Assembly: GCA_963813355.1 (NCBI GenBank)
Contig: CAWEYS010000022.1
Coordinates: forward strand, 186,001-250,000
Reading direction: 5' to 3'
DNA length: 64,000 bases
Source of the DNA: DATAGF01 sp963813355
GTDB lineage: Bacteria; Actinomycetota; Thermoleophilia; Miltoncostaeales; Miltoncostaeaceae
Position numbers and translations under genes: made by a program. How positions within the stretch are numbered: the stretch's first letter is position 1; each line of letters begins with the position of its first letter. The notes under the pieces are model-generated. The model was not told the origin of the DNA. It saw only the letters and a program-made list of their open reading frames with translations, and made no database searches. Below are positions 38,831 through 47,283 of the stretch, piece after piece.

Positions 38831-40015
38831 GTGGACCCGGTCCGGAACCCCTACGCCCCGGGCGCCGGCAGCACGCCCCCCGAGCTGGCCGGCCGCGAGC
38901 GCGAGCGCCGTGCGTTCGACGTCCTGCTGCAGCGCATGGCCGCGGGGCGCCCGGAGCAGAGCCTCGCCCTGTGGGGGCTCCGAGGGGTGGGCAAGACGGT
39001 CCTGCTGAACGACTTCGCCCACCAGGCGCGCGAGCGGGGGTGGGGCACGGGGTACATCGAGCTGCGCGGCCGCGGCCCGCTGCGGCCGGCGCTCGCGCAG
39101 CTCGCCGCGCAGGCCGCGCGGGACCTGTCCCGCCGCGAGGGGCTGCGCCAGCGGGCCCGTGCGGCGCTGGCGGTCATCAGCTCCTTCTCCCTCACCGCCA
39201 TGCCGGCGGGCGTGACGTTCCAGCTCGAGGTCGACCCCGAGCGCGGCCGCGGCGACAGCGGCCAGCTCGACGCCGACCTCTACGAGGTGATGCTCGAGCT
39301 GGGCGGGCTCGCCCGCGAGGCCGACGCCGGCGTCGTGTTCCTCTTCGACGAGATGCAGTTCGCCGAGCGCGACGAGCTGGCCTCCCTGCTCGCCGCCCAC
39401 CACCGCGTCGGCCAGCTCGGCCTGCCGATCGCCATGGTCGGGGCCGGCCTGCCGCAGCTCGCGGGCAGGCTGGCCGAGGCGAGCAGCTACGCCGAGCGCC
39501 TGTTCGCCTACGTCGAGGTCGGCCGCCTCAGCGACCGCGCGGCGCGCGATGCCCTCGTGCTCCCGGCCGAGCGGGAGGGCGTCGCCTACCTGCCCGACGC
39601 ACTGGAGCTCATCCTCGCTCGCGCCGAGCGGTACCCGTTCTTCATCCAGACCTACGGCCGCCTGGCGTGGCAGGTGGCCCGCGAGTCGCCGATCGAGCTC
39701 GCCGACGCCCAGAACGCCGACGCGCTCGCGCGCGAGCAGCTCGACATCGGCTTCCACCGGGCGCGCTTCAATCGCGCGACGCCGGGGGAGCGCCGCTACC
39801 TCGCCGCCATCGCCGCTCTCGGGGAGGGGCCCCAGCTGACCGCTGCGGTCAGCGCCCGGCTCGGCCAGACCCAGCAGGCGACCGCCGTGCAGCGCCAGCG
39901 CCTGATCGACGTCAAGGGGCTGATCTACAGCCCCCAGCGCGGCTACGTGGACTTCACGGCGCCGCTGTTCGGCGACTGGATCCGGCGGACCCATCCGCTT
40001 GATTCGCTGACCTAG
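38831..40015 (+). CDS. AAA/STAND-type ATPase
   Basis: 394 residues. Walker A LWGLRGVGKT near 50-58 and Walker B VVFLFDEMQ near 170; sensor-like AMVGAGLPQLAG follows. The C-terminal third is a winged-helix-like region (TPGERRYLAAIAALGEG...QRLIDVKGLIYSPQRGYVDF), as in archaeal-type and prokaryotic Orc1/MalT-like ATPases. It could be a regulator or a mobile-element-associated ATPase; no partner gene is adjacent. The AT-rich promoter with inverted repeat suggests tight regulation. Confidence 0.72.
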   Translation: MDPVRNPYAPGAGSTPPELAGRERERRAFDVLLQRMAAGRPEQSLALWGLRGVGKTVLLNDFAHQARERGWGTGYIELRGRGPLRPALAQLAAQAARDLSRREGLRQRARAALAVISSFSLTAMPAGVTFQLEVDPERGRGDSGQLDADLYEVMLELGGLAREADAGVVFLFDEMQFAERDELASLLAAHHRVGQLGLPIAMVGAGLPQLAGRLAEASSYAERLFAYVEVGRLSDRAARDALVLPAEREGVAYLPDALELILARAERYPFFIQTYGRLAWQVARESPIELADAQNADALAREQLDIGFHRARFNRATPGERRYLAAIAALGEGPQLTAAVSARLGQTQQATAVQRQRLIDVKGLIYSPQRGYVDFTAPLFGDWIRRTHPLDSLT

Positions 40016-40040
40016 GCTCGCGCGGGGGTCGGCGGCGGCA

Positions 40041-40046
40041 TAGGGT
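40041..40046 (+). promoter_or_regulatory. -10 box of a leaderless promoter
   Basis: TAGGGT, 6 nt before the GTG at 40053; no Shine-Dalgarno sequence. Confidence 0.4.
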
Positions 40047-40052
40047 CGGGCC

Positions 40053-40439
40053 GTGCCGCTCTCCCACCACGTCCACCGGCTGAGGCGCCTGCTGTGCTGC
40101 CCGCCCCCCTCGCGGGTGACAGGGGTGGAGACCGGGACCGGCGGCGGTAGCGGCGAGGTCTTCGTGGCCTGGACGCCGAACCCGCCGTCCGAGCACGTCC
40201 TCTTCTACCGGGTCTACCGCCGCGTCGGCACCGGCGTCTGGCGCAACCTGGCCGCCGTCACGGAGCAGGCCACGGACATCAACTTCCCGGGCAAGGTCGC
40301 CTTCCTCGACTTCGAGGGCAACTTCCCGGGGGCCAGCGACTTCGGCCCGAACGGCGAGCGCACCTACGTCGTCTCGGCGATCAGCCGGGCCGGCCTGGAG
40401 GGCCCGGTCTCGAGCCAGGTGGAGGGCACCCCGCCCTAA
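40053..40439 (+). CDS. Small fibronectin type III-like protein
   Basis: 128 residues. From about residue 20 on it reads as one FN3-type beta sandwich (GEVFVAWTPNPPSEHVLFYR, YVVSAISRAGLEGPVS). The N-terminus is basic and has two Cys (LLCCPPP) but is not a clear signal peptide. The function is unknown; a single FN3 module usually mediates binding. Confidence 0.6.
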   Translation: MPLSHHVHRLRRLLCCPPPSRVTGVETGTGGGSGEVFVAWTPNPPSEHVLFYRVYRRVGTGVWRNLAAVTEQATDINFPGKVAFLDFEGNFPGASDFGPNGERTYVVSAISRAGLEGPVSSQVEGTPP

Positions 40440-40447
40440 GGGCCTGG

Positions 40448-41062
40448 TCAGGGCGGAGCCGCGATCGCCTCGGCCAGCTCCCGCAGGTCCGCCCCGCGCG
40501 CGTCCGGGTCGGGCAGCAGCGACGAGAGCGCCCCCTCCCCCCGGGCGACCCAGGCCACCCGCATGCCCACCGCCCGCGCCCCGCGCAGGTCCCACCAGTG
40601 GGCGGCGACCATGGTCGCCTCGGCCGGCGCGGCTCCGAGCACCGAGAGCCCGTGCCGGTAGACGCGCGCGTCGGGCTTGAAGACGCCCACCTGATCCGTC
40701 CCGATGACGTGCGCGAAGCGGTCGCGCAGGCCGGCCGAGCGGAGCCCCGCCTCGGCCCGCTCGGTGGGGCTGTTCGTGAGCACCGCCAGCCGCAGCCCGG
40801 CCTCGGCGAGCCGGTCGAGGGCCGCGGGCGCCTCGGGGTAGGCCGGCATGGACGCGGCGGCCTCCTTGACCTCGGCCACCGGCGGCCCGCCGGCGGCCGC
40901 GTGACGGCGCTCCGCCGCGGCGGCCAGCAGCTCGGGCAGGGGCCGGTACTCGCCGACGTGGTTCAGGGTCATCGCCGCGAAGAGCGCCTCGTGCAGCAGG
41001 TCGTCGCCAACGGCCGAGATGTCGAGGAGCGTGCCGTTGAGGTCGAAGACGATCCAGCCCAC
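40448..41062 (-). CDS. HAD hydrolase, L-2-haloacid dehalogenase-like (type II)
   Basis: 204 residues from GTG. Motif I is VFDLNGTLLD, with Asn where phosphatases have the second Asp; the hydrophobic/polar residue there is typical of haloacid dehalogenases. Motif II is LAVLTNSP, the Lys region is GVFKPDARVYRHGL and motif IV is MVAAHWWDLRGARAVGM. Dehalogenation of a small 2-haloacid is possible, but many relatives act on other substrates. It shares a 26-bp bidirectional promoter with the next plus-strand gene. Confidence 0.8.
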   Translation of the reverse strand: MGWIVFDLNGTLLDISAVGDDLLHEALFAAMTLNHVGEYRPLPELLAAAAERRHAAAGGPPVAEVKEAAASMPAYPEAPAALDRLAEAGLRLAVLTNSPTERAEAGLRSAGLRDRFAHVIGTDQVGVFKPDARVYRHGLSVLGAAPAEATMVAAHWWDLRGARAVGMRVAWVARGEGALSSLLPDPDARGADLRELAEAIAAPP

Positions 41063-41069
41063 GGCCGCG

Positions 41070-41082
41070 ACTCTGGCAGGAT
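41070..41082. promoter_or_regulatory. Back-to-back -10 boxes (bidirectional leaderless promoter)
   Basis: Minus-strand CAGAGT (41075-41070) is 7 nt before the GTG at 41062; plus-strand CAGGAT (41077-41082) is 6 nt before the ATG at 41089. One base separates the boxes. The same layout occurs at 45140-45152. Confidence 0.55.
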
Positions 41083-41088
41083 TGGCCG

Positions 41089-41481
41089 ATGAAGGTGCGC
41101 TGGACGGGCGACAGCCTCCGGCTCCGGATCACCCCGGCCGAGCTCGCCGCGCTCGAGCGGGGCGAGCCGGTCTCCGCGGGCCTGGCGTTCCCCGGCGGCG
41201 GCGGCTGGGCCGTCCGGCTGGATCCGGCTGCCGAGCGTGCCGGCGTGGCCTGGGCCGGGGGGGTAGTGGGGGTCGGGCTGACCGCCGACGACGTGCGCCG
41301 CCTGGCCGCGCCCGACGCGGAGGGCGTCTACCCCCACGCGCCCGGGCTGCGGCTGCTGGTGGAGAAGGACTTCCCCTGCGCCCACCCCCACGCCCCCGAG
41401 GCGCGCGAGCCGGCAACGGAGCGGTTCGCGCCGACCTCCGCCTTCCTCGACCGCAAGACCGGGGGAGTGGAGAGCCACTAG
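41089..41481 (+). CDS. Conserved small protein of unknown function
   Basis: 130 residues, starting KVRWTGDSLRLRITPAELAAL. The N-terminus resembles a small bacterial family beginning K-I-R-x-x-G-N-S-I-R-L-R-L (possibly DUF7009), and the C-terminal VEKDFPCAHPHAPE with one Cys and two His could bind metal. No signal peptide or TM segment. Its stop codon is part of the -10 box of fdhD. Confidence 0.6.
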   Translation: MKVRWTGDSLRLRITPAELAALERGEPVSAGLAFPGGGGWAVRLDPAAERAGVAWAGGVVGVGLTADDVRRLAAPDAEGVYPHAPGLRLLVEKDFPCAHPHAPEAREPATERFAPTSAFLDRKTGGVESH

Positions 41482-41484
41482 CAT
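41479..41484 (+). promoter_or_regulatory. -10 box of a leaderless promoter for fdhD
   Basis: TAGCAT, 7 nt before the ATG at 41492. The first three bases are the stop codon of the preceding gene. Confidence 0.45.
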
Positions 41485-41491
41485 CGGGGGC

Positions 41492-42331
41492 ATGGCCTCC
41501 ACCGCCGGCCGCGCCCGCGTCGCCCGGGCCCGGGTCATCGCCGTCCGGGACGGCCGCGCCCGGGAGCGGGCCGACGGCCTGGCCGCCGAGGAGCCCCTGG
41601 AGATCCGCGCGGCGGGGCCGGGCCAGGAGCCCGTCCGGGTCGCCGTCACCATGCGCACGCCGGGGAACGACTTCGAGCTGGCCGCCGGCTTCCTCGTCAC
41701 CGAGGGGCTGCTGCGGCCGGGCGACGTCGCCGCGGTCGCCTACTGCGAGGACCCCGACGCCCAGCGGTACAACGTCGTCACGGTGACCAGCCGGGCGCCG
41801 TTCGACCTCGGTGCCGCCGAGCGCAACTTCTTCGCCAGCTCCAGCTGCGGCATCTGCGGCAAGGCGGCTCTCGAGGCCGTGACCGTGCGCTGCGAGCCGC
41901 TGGCCGACGGCGCGACCGCGGACGAGGCCACGCTGCTCGCGCTCCCGGAGGCGATGCGCGCGGCCCAGCGCGTCTTCGACCGCACCGGCGGCCTGCACGC
42001 GGCCGGCCTGTTCAGCACGGATGGCGACCTGCTGCTGCTGCGCGAGGACGTCGGTCGTCACAACGCGGTCGACAAGGTCGCCGGCGCGCTCGCGCTCGAG
42101 GGCTCCGACGGGGCCGGGCGGATCCTGCTGGTCTCGGGCCGGCTCTCGTTCGAGATCGTGCAGAAGGCCGCGGTGGCGCGGGTGCCGATCCTCTGCGCCG
42201 TCTCGGCGCCGTCGAGCCTGGCCGTCGACGCCGCCGATGCCCTCGGCGTGACGGCGGTCGGCTTCCTCCGCCCCGGCGGCTTCAACATCTACGCCCACCC
42301 GCAGCGCATCGCCACGGCGGAGGCCTCCTGA
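41492..42331 (+). CDS. fdhD: Formate dehydrogenase accessory sulfurtransferase FdhD
   Basis: 279 residues. Carries the catalytic loop SSSCGICGKAAL (Cys near 119 and 122) and the conserved ELAAGFLVTEGLL, REDVGRHNAVDKVAGAL and VSGRLSFEIVQKAA. FdhD passes sulfur from IscS to the molybdenum cofactor of formate dehydrogenase. The stop shares one base with the next ATG (TGATG), coupling it to its client enzyme. Confidence 0.95.
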   Translation: MASTAGRARVARARVIAVRDGRARERADGLAAEEPLEIRAAGPGQEPVRVAVTMRTPGNDFELAAGFLVTEGLLRPGDVAAVAYCEDPDAQRYNVVTVTSRAPFDLGAAERNFFASSSCGICGKAALEAVTVRCEPLADGATADEATLLALPEAMRAAQRVFDRTGGLHAAGLFSTDGDLLLLREDVGRHNAVDKVAGALALEGSDGAGRILLVSGRLSFEIVQKAAVARVPILCAVSAPSSLAVDAADALGVTAVGFLRPGGFNIYAHPQRIATAEAS

Positions 42332-44556
42332 TGGCCAGGGTCCGCCCGCGCCGGCGCGACCTCTGGGCCGGCTGGCGCCCCAACGGCGTGGGAGAGACCA
42401 AGCCCAACCACTACGGCGAGATCCTGCGGACGATCTGGGCCAACCGCCGCCACCTGCCCTACGCGGCGCGCATCGTCCGCAAGGGGGTCTGCGACGGGTG
42501 CGCCCTCGGGGTCGCGGGCCTGCACGACTGGACCATGGACGGCGTGCACCTGTGCACGACGCGGCTGTCGCTGCTGTCCACCAACACCATGGACGCCGCC
42601 GACCCGGCGCGGCTGGCCGACGTCGCGGCCCTGCGCCGGAGGCCGGGGCGGGAGCTGCGGGAGCTCGGCCGCCTGGGGCACCCGATGGTGCGCCGCCACG
42701 GCGAGCCCGGCTTCACGCGCGTCTCCTGGGACGCCGCCCTCGACGTCGTCGCGGGCGCCGTCCGCGCGGCCGACCCCGCCCGGCTGGCCTTCTTCCTCAC
42801 CTCCCGCGGGGTGACCAACGAGGTCTACTACGTCGCCCAGAAGGTGGCGCGCTTCCTCGGCACCAACAACATCGACAACGCCGCCCGCGTCTGCCACGCG
42901 CCCTCGACCGCGGCCCTGAAGCAGTCCGTGGGCGCGATCGCGACCACGATCTCGTACGGCGACCTGATGGAGGCCGACCTGGTCGTGCTGTGGGGCGCGA
43001 ACGTCGCCAACGCGCAGCCGGTGATGATGAAGTACCTCTACCTCGCCCGGAGGGAGGGCACCCGGGTCGCGGTGGTGAACCCGCACCGCGAGCCCGGCCT
43101 GGACCGGTACTGGGTGCCGTCGAGCGCCGAGAGCGCCCTGCTCGGCACGCGCATGACCGACGCCTTCTTCCAGGTCAACACCGGGGGCGACGAGGCCTTC
43201 GCGACCGGGGTCCTGAAGCTCCTGATCGAGGAGGGCGGCGTCGACGAGCGGTTCGTGGCCGACCACGGGGCCGGCTTCGACGCCGTGCGGGAGGAGTGCG
43301 CCCGGCACACGCTCGCCGAGCTGGGGGCGATGAGCGGCGTCGGCGAGGAGGGCCTGCGCGGTTTCGCCGACATGTACCGGCAGTCGGAGTCGGCGATCTT
43401 CGTCTGGTCGATGGGCATCACCCAGCACGTCCACGGGTCGGACAACGTCCGCGCCCTGCTGAACGTGGCCCTCGCCCGCGGCAACGTCGGCCGGCCCGGC
43501 GCCGGCCTCATGCCCATCCGCGGCCACTCGGGGGTGCAGGGCGGCGCGGAGATGGGGGCGTATGCGACCGCCTTCCCCGGCAACGTCCCGATCTCCCCCG
43601 AGTCGGCCCGGGAGCTGGCGGCGCGGTACGGCTTCCCGGTCCCCGGCGCCCGCGGCCTGACGGCCGAGGAGATGATCGAGGCGGCCGGGCGCGGCGAGCT
43701 CGATGTGCTCTACGCCAGCGGGGGCAACTTCCTCGATGTGCTGCCCGACCCCCGGCTGGTCGGCGAGCGCCTCGCCCGCGTGCCCGTCCGCGTGCACCAG
43801 GACATCGTGGTCTCGAGCCAGATGCTGGTCGACCCGCCCCCCGGCGGGACGGTCGTGCTGCTGCCCGCGGCAACCCGCTACGAGCAGCCGGGCGGCGGCA
43901 CCCAGACCACGACCGAGCGGCGCATCGCCTTCAGCCCGGAGATCCCCGGGCCCCGGCCCGGCGAGGCGCGCGCCGAGTGGCAGATCTACCTCGAGCTCGC
44001 CCGGAGGGTGGCCCCCGAGCGGGCCGACCTGGTGGGCTTCTCGGACGCCCAGGAGATCCGCGAGGAGATCGCGCAGGTCGTGCCCTTCTACGACGGCGTC
44101 CAGCACCTGCGGACCACCGGCGACCAGGTGCAGTGGGGAGGGCCGCGCCTCTGCGAGGGCTGGGTCTTCCCCACCCCCGACGGGAAGGTCCACTTCCACG
44201 ACGTCGCCCCGCGCGACCCCCGGCCGCCGGAGGGGCGCTACCTGCTCTCCTCGCGCCGCGGCAAGCAGTTCAACTCCATGGTGTTCGGCGCCCGCGACCC
44301 GCTCACCGGCGCGGGGCGCGACGCCCTGTTCATCTCGCCTGAGGACGCGGCGGGGCTGGGGGTGGCCGAGGGCGCGCCTGTGCTCGTGCGCTCGGGCACC
44401 GGCGAGATGGAGGCCCGCGCCCACATCGCCGCGCTGCGGCCCGGCAACCTGCAGATGTTCTGGCCCGAGTGCAACGCCCTGATCGAGGCCGGGGTCCGGG
44501 ACCCGGACTCGTTCGTGCCCGACTACAACGCCGTGGTGGAGGTCATCCCGCGCTGA
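42331..44556 (+). CDS. Molybdopterin formate dehydrogenase/oxidoreductase alpha subunit (FdhF/YdeP-like)
   Basis: 741 residues. The iron-sulfur Cys set starts with VCDGC (near 53-56) and a further Cys near 74. The active-site strip ARVCHAPSTAAL (Cys near 187) lines up with the U-H-G-P-S of E. coli FdhF, with Cys in place of selenocysteine. The cofactor-binding GMGITQHVHGSDN-type region, GRPGAGLMPIRGHSGVQGG and a C-terminal molydopterin-binding barrel are present. Together with fdhD this supports formate oxidation, but no beta or gamma subunit is adjacent, so the electron acceptor is unknown. It overlaps the mobA end by 14 bp. Confidence 0.87.
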   Translation: MARVRPRRRDLWAGWRPNGVGETKPNHYGEILRTIWANRRHLPYAARIVRKGVCDGCALGVAGLHDWTMDGVHLCTTRLSLLSTNTMDAADPARLADVAALRRRPGRELRELGRLGHPMVRRHGEPGFTRVSWDAALDVVAGAVRAADPARLAFFLTSRGVTNEVYYVAQKVARFLGTNNIDNAARVCHAPSTAALKQSVGAIATTISYGDLMEADLVVLWGANVANAQPVMMKYLYLARREGTRVAVVNPHREPGLDRYWVPSSAESALLGTRMTDAFFQVNTGGDEAFATGVLKLLIEEGGVDERFVADHGAGFDAVREECARHTLAELGAMSGVGEEGLRGFADMYRQSESAIFVWSMGITQHVHGSDNVRALLNVALARGNVGRPGAGLMPIRGHSGVQGGAEMGAYATAFPGNVPISPESARELAARYGFPVPGARGLTAEEMIEAAGRGELDVLYASGGNFLDVLPDPRLVGERLARVPVRVHQDIVVSSQMLVDPPPGGTVVLLPAATRYEQPGGGTQTTTERRIAFSPEIPGPRPGEARAEWQIYLELARRVAPERADLVGFSDAQEIREEIAQVVPFYDGVQHLRTTGDQVQWGGPRLCEGWVFPTPDGKVHFHDVAPRDPRPPEGRYLLSSRRGKQFNSMVFGARDPLTGAGRDALFISPEDAAGLGVAEGAPVLVRSGTGEMEARAHIAALRPGNLQMFWPECNALIEAGVRDPDSFVPDYNAVVEVIPR

Positions 44557-45133
44557 CCCGCGGCAGCGCCCGCGCCCGGGCGTAGTCCGCCGGCGTGTTG
44601 AGGTTTCGCAGGGCCTCGAGCTCCTCGTCGAGCCACGTGATCTCGAGGCGCTCGAGCAGGTCGCCCATCCGCGCCCGGCCCCCGGCCAGCAGGCCGTCGA
44701 CGACCGCAAGGACCGTGGCCCGGTAGGCCGCGGCCAGCGGGTGGGCGCGCCCCCCCGCGCGCGGCACGGCCGCGTCGGCCCCCCCGGCGAGCGCGGCCAG
44801 CGCCCGGCGCACCGCCTCGGGCGTGAGGAAGGGCAGGTCGACGGCCGCGACGTAGGCCGCCTCCACGGCCGGTTCGAGGCCTCGCAGCCCGGCGCGCAGC
44901 CCTTCGAGCGGTCCGCGCCCCTCGCGGGCGTCCTCGACGACGCGGACGCCGTCCGGGAGGGTGGGCAGCTCCTGGCCGGGCGCCCGCACCACGACGACCG
45001 GACCGGCGGCGCTGCCGACGACGCCGGCGACATGGCGCACCAGCGTGGATCCGTGCCACTCCAGGCCCGCCTTCGGCGTCCCCATCCGCGAGGAGCGCCC
45101 CCCGGCGAGGACGATCCCGGCCGTCCTCCGCAT
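44543..45133 (-). CDS. mobA: Molybdenum cofactor guanylyltransferase
   Basis: 196 residues. Nucleotidyltransferase signature IVLAGGRSSRMGTPKAGLEW, GPLEGLRAGLR, VDLPFLTPEAV and the final LRNLNTPADYARA. Attaches GMP to molybdopterin, giving the bis-MGD form used by formate dehydrogenases. Convergent with the dehydrogenase gene and divergent from moeA. Confidence 0.9.
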   Translation of the reverse strand: MRRTAGIVLAGGRSSRMGTPKAGLEWHGSTLVRHVAGVVGSAAGPVVVVRAPGQELPTLPDGVRVVEDAREGRGPLEGLRAGLRGLEPAVEAAYVAAVDLPFLTPEAVRRALAALAGGADAAVPRAGGRAHPLAAAYRATVLAVVDGLLAGGRARMGDLLERLEITWLDEELEALRNLNTPADYARARALPRVSAG

Positions 45134-45139
45134 GCGGCG

Positions 45140-45152
45140 ATGCTGTCACGAT
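45140..45152. promoter_or_regulatory. Back-to-back -10 boxes between mobA and moeA
   Basis: Minus-strand CAGCAT (45145-45140) is 6 nt before the mobA ATG; plus-strand CACGAT (45147-45152) is 6 nt before the moeA GTG. One base separates the boxes and the intergenic gap is only 25 bp, so any -35 contacts lie in the opposite coding region. Confidence 0.55.
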
Positions 45153-45158
45153 GGGGCC

Positions 45159-46334
45159 GTGCGCGACGTGACCCTGGAGCACGCGGTCGACCTCGCGCGC
45201 GAGAACGCCGTGCGGACCGAGCCCGAGGACGTCCCCGTGGGGTCGGCCGCCGGCCGGCGCCTCGCCGCCGCGGTCAGGGTGCGCGCCGACCTGCCCTCCG
45301 AGGACGCGTCGGCCATGGACGGCTACGCCGTGCGGGCAGCCGACGGCCCCGGCGACCTGGCCATGGCGGGCGAGAGCGCGGCCGGCGCGCCCCTGGTCGC
45401 GGCCCTCGGGCCGGGTGAGGCGGCGCGGGTCTCGACCGGCGCCCGGCTCCCGTCCGGCGCCGATGCCGTCGTGCGCCGCGAGGACGCGGTCGAGGAGGGC
45501 GGCCGCGTCCGCGTGCCGGCCGTCGCGGCCGGCGACCACGTGCGCCGGCGCGCCGAGGTGATCGCGCGCGGCGCCCTCCTTCTCCCCGCCGGCGCGTGGA
45601 TCGGAGCCCACGAGGTCGTCGCGCTGGGGTCGGCCGGCCACGCGTCCGTGGTCTGCCGGCGGCGCCCGCGGGTCGCCCTGCTGGCGACGGGGGCCGAGCT
45701 GATCCCGCTGGGCGCGCCGCCGCGGGCGGGCGCGGTGTGGGACTCCAGCCGCGTGGGCCTCGCCGCCCAGGCCGTCGCCGCGGGCGCCCGGCCGGTCGCG
45801 GCGCTGACCGTGGGCGACGACGCCGACGAGACGCTCCTGGCCCTCGAGGCGCTCCTCGACGAGGGCGACCCGCGCCCCGACCTCGTGATCACGGCCGGCG
45901 GCGTGGGCGGCGGCCGCCACGACCACGTCCGCGCGGCCCTGGCCCGGATCGGGGTCGAGGAGGTCCTGCGCGGGATCATGGCCGACCCCTGCCGGCCGGT
46001 CTGGCTCGGGCGCCGCGACGACCAGGTCGTGCTCGGCCTGCCGGGCAACCCGGTGTCGGCGGCGGTCGGCTTCCACCTCGTGGGGCGCGAGCTCCTGGGG
46101 CACCGGGAGGAGTGGCGCCGGCGCGCCCCCCTCGCACGCGACGTGCCCAGCCACGGCGACCGGGCCGACCTGCCGCGGTGCGTCATCGGCCGCGACGGCC
46201 GCCTCGCGCCGATGCCCCTGCAGGGATCGCACGCGATCACCTCGCTCTGCGGGGCGGACGCGCTCGCCTGGATCCCCGCGCGCGCGGGCGGCCTGCGCGA
46301 GGGCGAGCCCGTCGCCTACGCGCCCCTCGGCTGA
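45159..46334 (+). CDS. moeA: Molybdopterin molybdenumtransferase
   Basis: 391 residues from GTG 45159; the longer frame upstream overlaps mobA and is ignored. Conserved blocks SEDASAMDGYAVRA, VSTGARLPSGADAVVRREDA, ALLATGAELIPLG, AVWDSSR, ITAGGVGGGRHDHV and VLGLPGNPVSAAVGF. Inserts molybdate into adenylylated molybdopterin. Together with mobA, fdhD and moaA it forms a partial Moco set. Confidence 0.93.
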   Translation: MRDVTLEHAVDLARENAVRTEPEDVPVGSAAGRRLAAAVRVRADLPSEDASAMDGYAVRAADGPGDLAMAGESAAGAPLVAALGPGEAARVSTGARLPSGADAVVRREDAVEEGGRVRVPAVAAGDHVRRRAEVIARGALLLPAGAWIGAHEVVALGSAGHASVVCRRRPRVALLATGAELIPLGAPPRAGAVWDSSRVGLAAQAVAAGARPVAALTVGDDADETLLALEALLDEGDPRPDLVITAGGVGGGRHDHVRAALARIGVEEVLRGIMADPCRPVWLGRRDDQVVLGLPGNPVSAAVGFHLVGRELLGHREEWRRRAPLARDVPSHGDRADLPRCVIGRDGRLAPMPLQGSHAITSLCGADALAWIPARAGGLREGEPVAYAPLG

Positions 46335-46380
46335 GGAGACCCGGATGCAGCCTGCACGCTGGCGCGGCCCGGAGGCCGGG

Positions 46381-46928
46381 TCAGTGTGTCTCGGCGGATG
46401 ATCTGGCGCGCGAGGCCGCCCGGTAGCGTCGTTGGCGCTCGCGGGAGCCGCAGGGCGATTCGGCGTGCCAGCGCCGCGTACCGGAGCGGGTGGTGTCGTA
46501 GAAGACCAGGTTGCACGCCGGCCGTTCGCAGCGCTTCAGGCGCGTTGCGTCGATCTCGGCGAGCTCCAGAGCGACCCGGCGAGCCAGCATGGCTGTTGGC
46601 GTGGGGTCGCTCCACTCCAGCCCGCGCGCAATGTCCGGGTCTCGTCCACGTCGAGTCGGATCGTCGCGATGCTCGGCTGCGCGAGCTTGGTCAGTCGCGC
46701 AGCCGGCTGGGCAACCGAGCGCCCGCTCAGAAGGCCGTCCACCAGCTGGACAATCGTCGTGTGCAGCTCGCAAAGCGCGCCAAGCTGAGCGGCGTCCAGG
46801 CGGGGTAGCGCGAGCGCGTGCGCGGCTGTTGCTGGGCTCGCGAGCGGGTCGGGGTGGATCGTGGGACCGCGGTCGGGCTTTCGCGGAACGGTCAGGTTCG
46901 CGAGCCGCAGGAGCGTGTCTGGCGTCAC
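46381..46928 (-). CDS. CGNR zinc-finger protein (frameshifted near 46622)
   Basis: GTG (46928) overlaps the ABM stop (GTGA). N-terminal ABATE-like helical part (RLDAAQLGALCELHTTIVQLV), then, after a break, the CGNR zinc finger: LKRCERPACNLVFYDTTRSG and WHAESPCGSRERQRRY. The frames join as TLRAG-LEWSDPTP if one G is restored in the run at about 46620-46624 (or two bases are removed), giving about 182 residues. CGNR proteins are probable DNA-binding regulators. It may act on the operator at 47256-47283. Confidence 0.75.
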
Positions 46929-47224
46929 GCCGCGCCAGGTGGTGCGTGGCCGACGAACCGTGTCCGCGGGCGCGAGACGAGCTCGTTTGCGCGTCGTGCG
47001 TTGGGGTGGGACGCGTAGTCGCGCAGGACCTCGTCCGCCCGCTGGCGGGTCGTCCACTGACTGACCACGACCAGGTGGCCGGGGTCGTCGAGATCTTCGA
47101 TCAGCTCGTGCGCGAGGTAGCCGTCGAAGTGGACCATGTCGCGCCAGATCGCCTCGGTGATCGCACGACCCTCCTGCGTCTCCCCGGGTGGAAAGTGCGA
47201 GTCCCACACGGAATAGACCGGCAT
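46925..47224 (-). CDS. Antibiotic biosynthesis monooxygenase (ABM)-domain protein
   Basis: 99 residues with AGGAGGAG 5 nt before the ATG. A dimeric ferredoxin-like ABM fold is suggested by VYSVWDSHFPPGETQEGRAI, FDGYLAHELIEDLDDPGHLV and VVSQWTTRQRADEVLRDYASH. Such proteins are quinone or heme-related monooxygenases, or stress proteins. Translationally coupled to the CGNR gene, downstream of a palindromic promoter. Confidence 0.78.
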   Translation of the reverse strand: MPVYSVWDSHFPPGETQEGRAITEAIWRDMVHFDGYLAHELIEDLDDPGHLVVVSQWTTRQRADEVLRDYASHPNARRANELVSRPRTRFVGHAPPGAA

Positions 47225-47255
47225 CGGTTCTCCTCCTGCGCTCGGTGGTGAGTGC

Positions 47256-47283
47256 TAACGGTCAAAGTAACACTAGACCGTTA
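47256..47283. promoter_or_regulatory. Palindromic operator overlapping the ABM-CGNR promoter
   Basis: TAACGGTC-N12-GACCGTTA, 8-bp perfect arms. The -10 box lies inside the spacer. Size and spacing suit a TetR-like or similar dimeric repressor. Confidence 0.6.

Noticed and set aside
42885..42905. Selenocysteine at the formate dehydrogenase active site
   Set aside because: The codon is TGC (Cys), not in-frame TGA, so no SECIS element is needed.
46536..47207. Single 223-residue minus-strand protein covering the ABM and CGNR genes
   Set aside because: Its first half is the wrong frame of the ABM gene; the GTGA overlap and CGNR motifs support two genes with a frame break.
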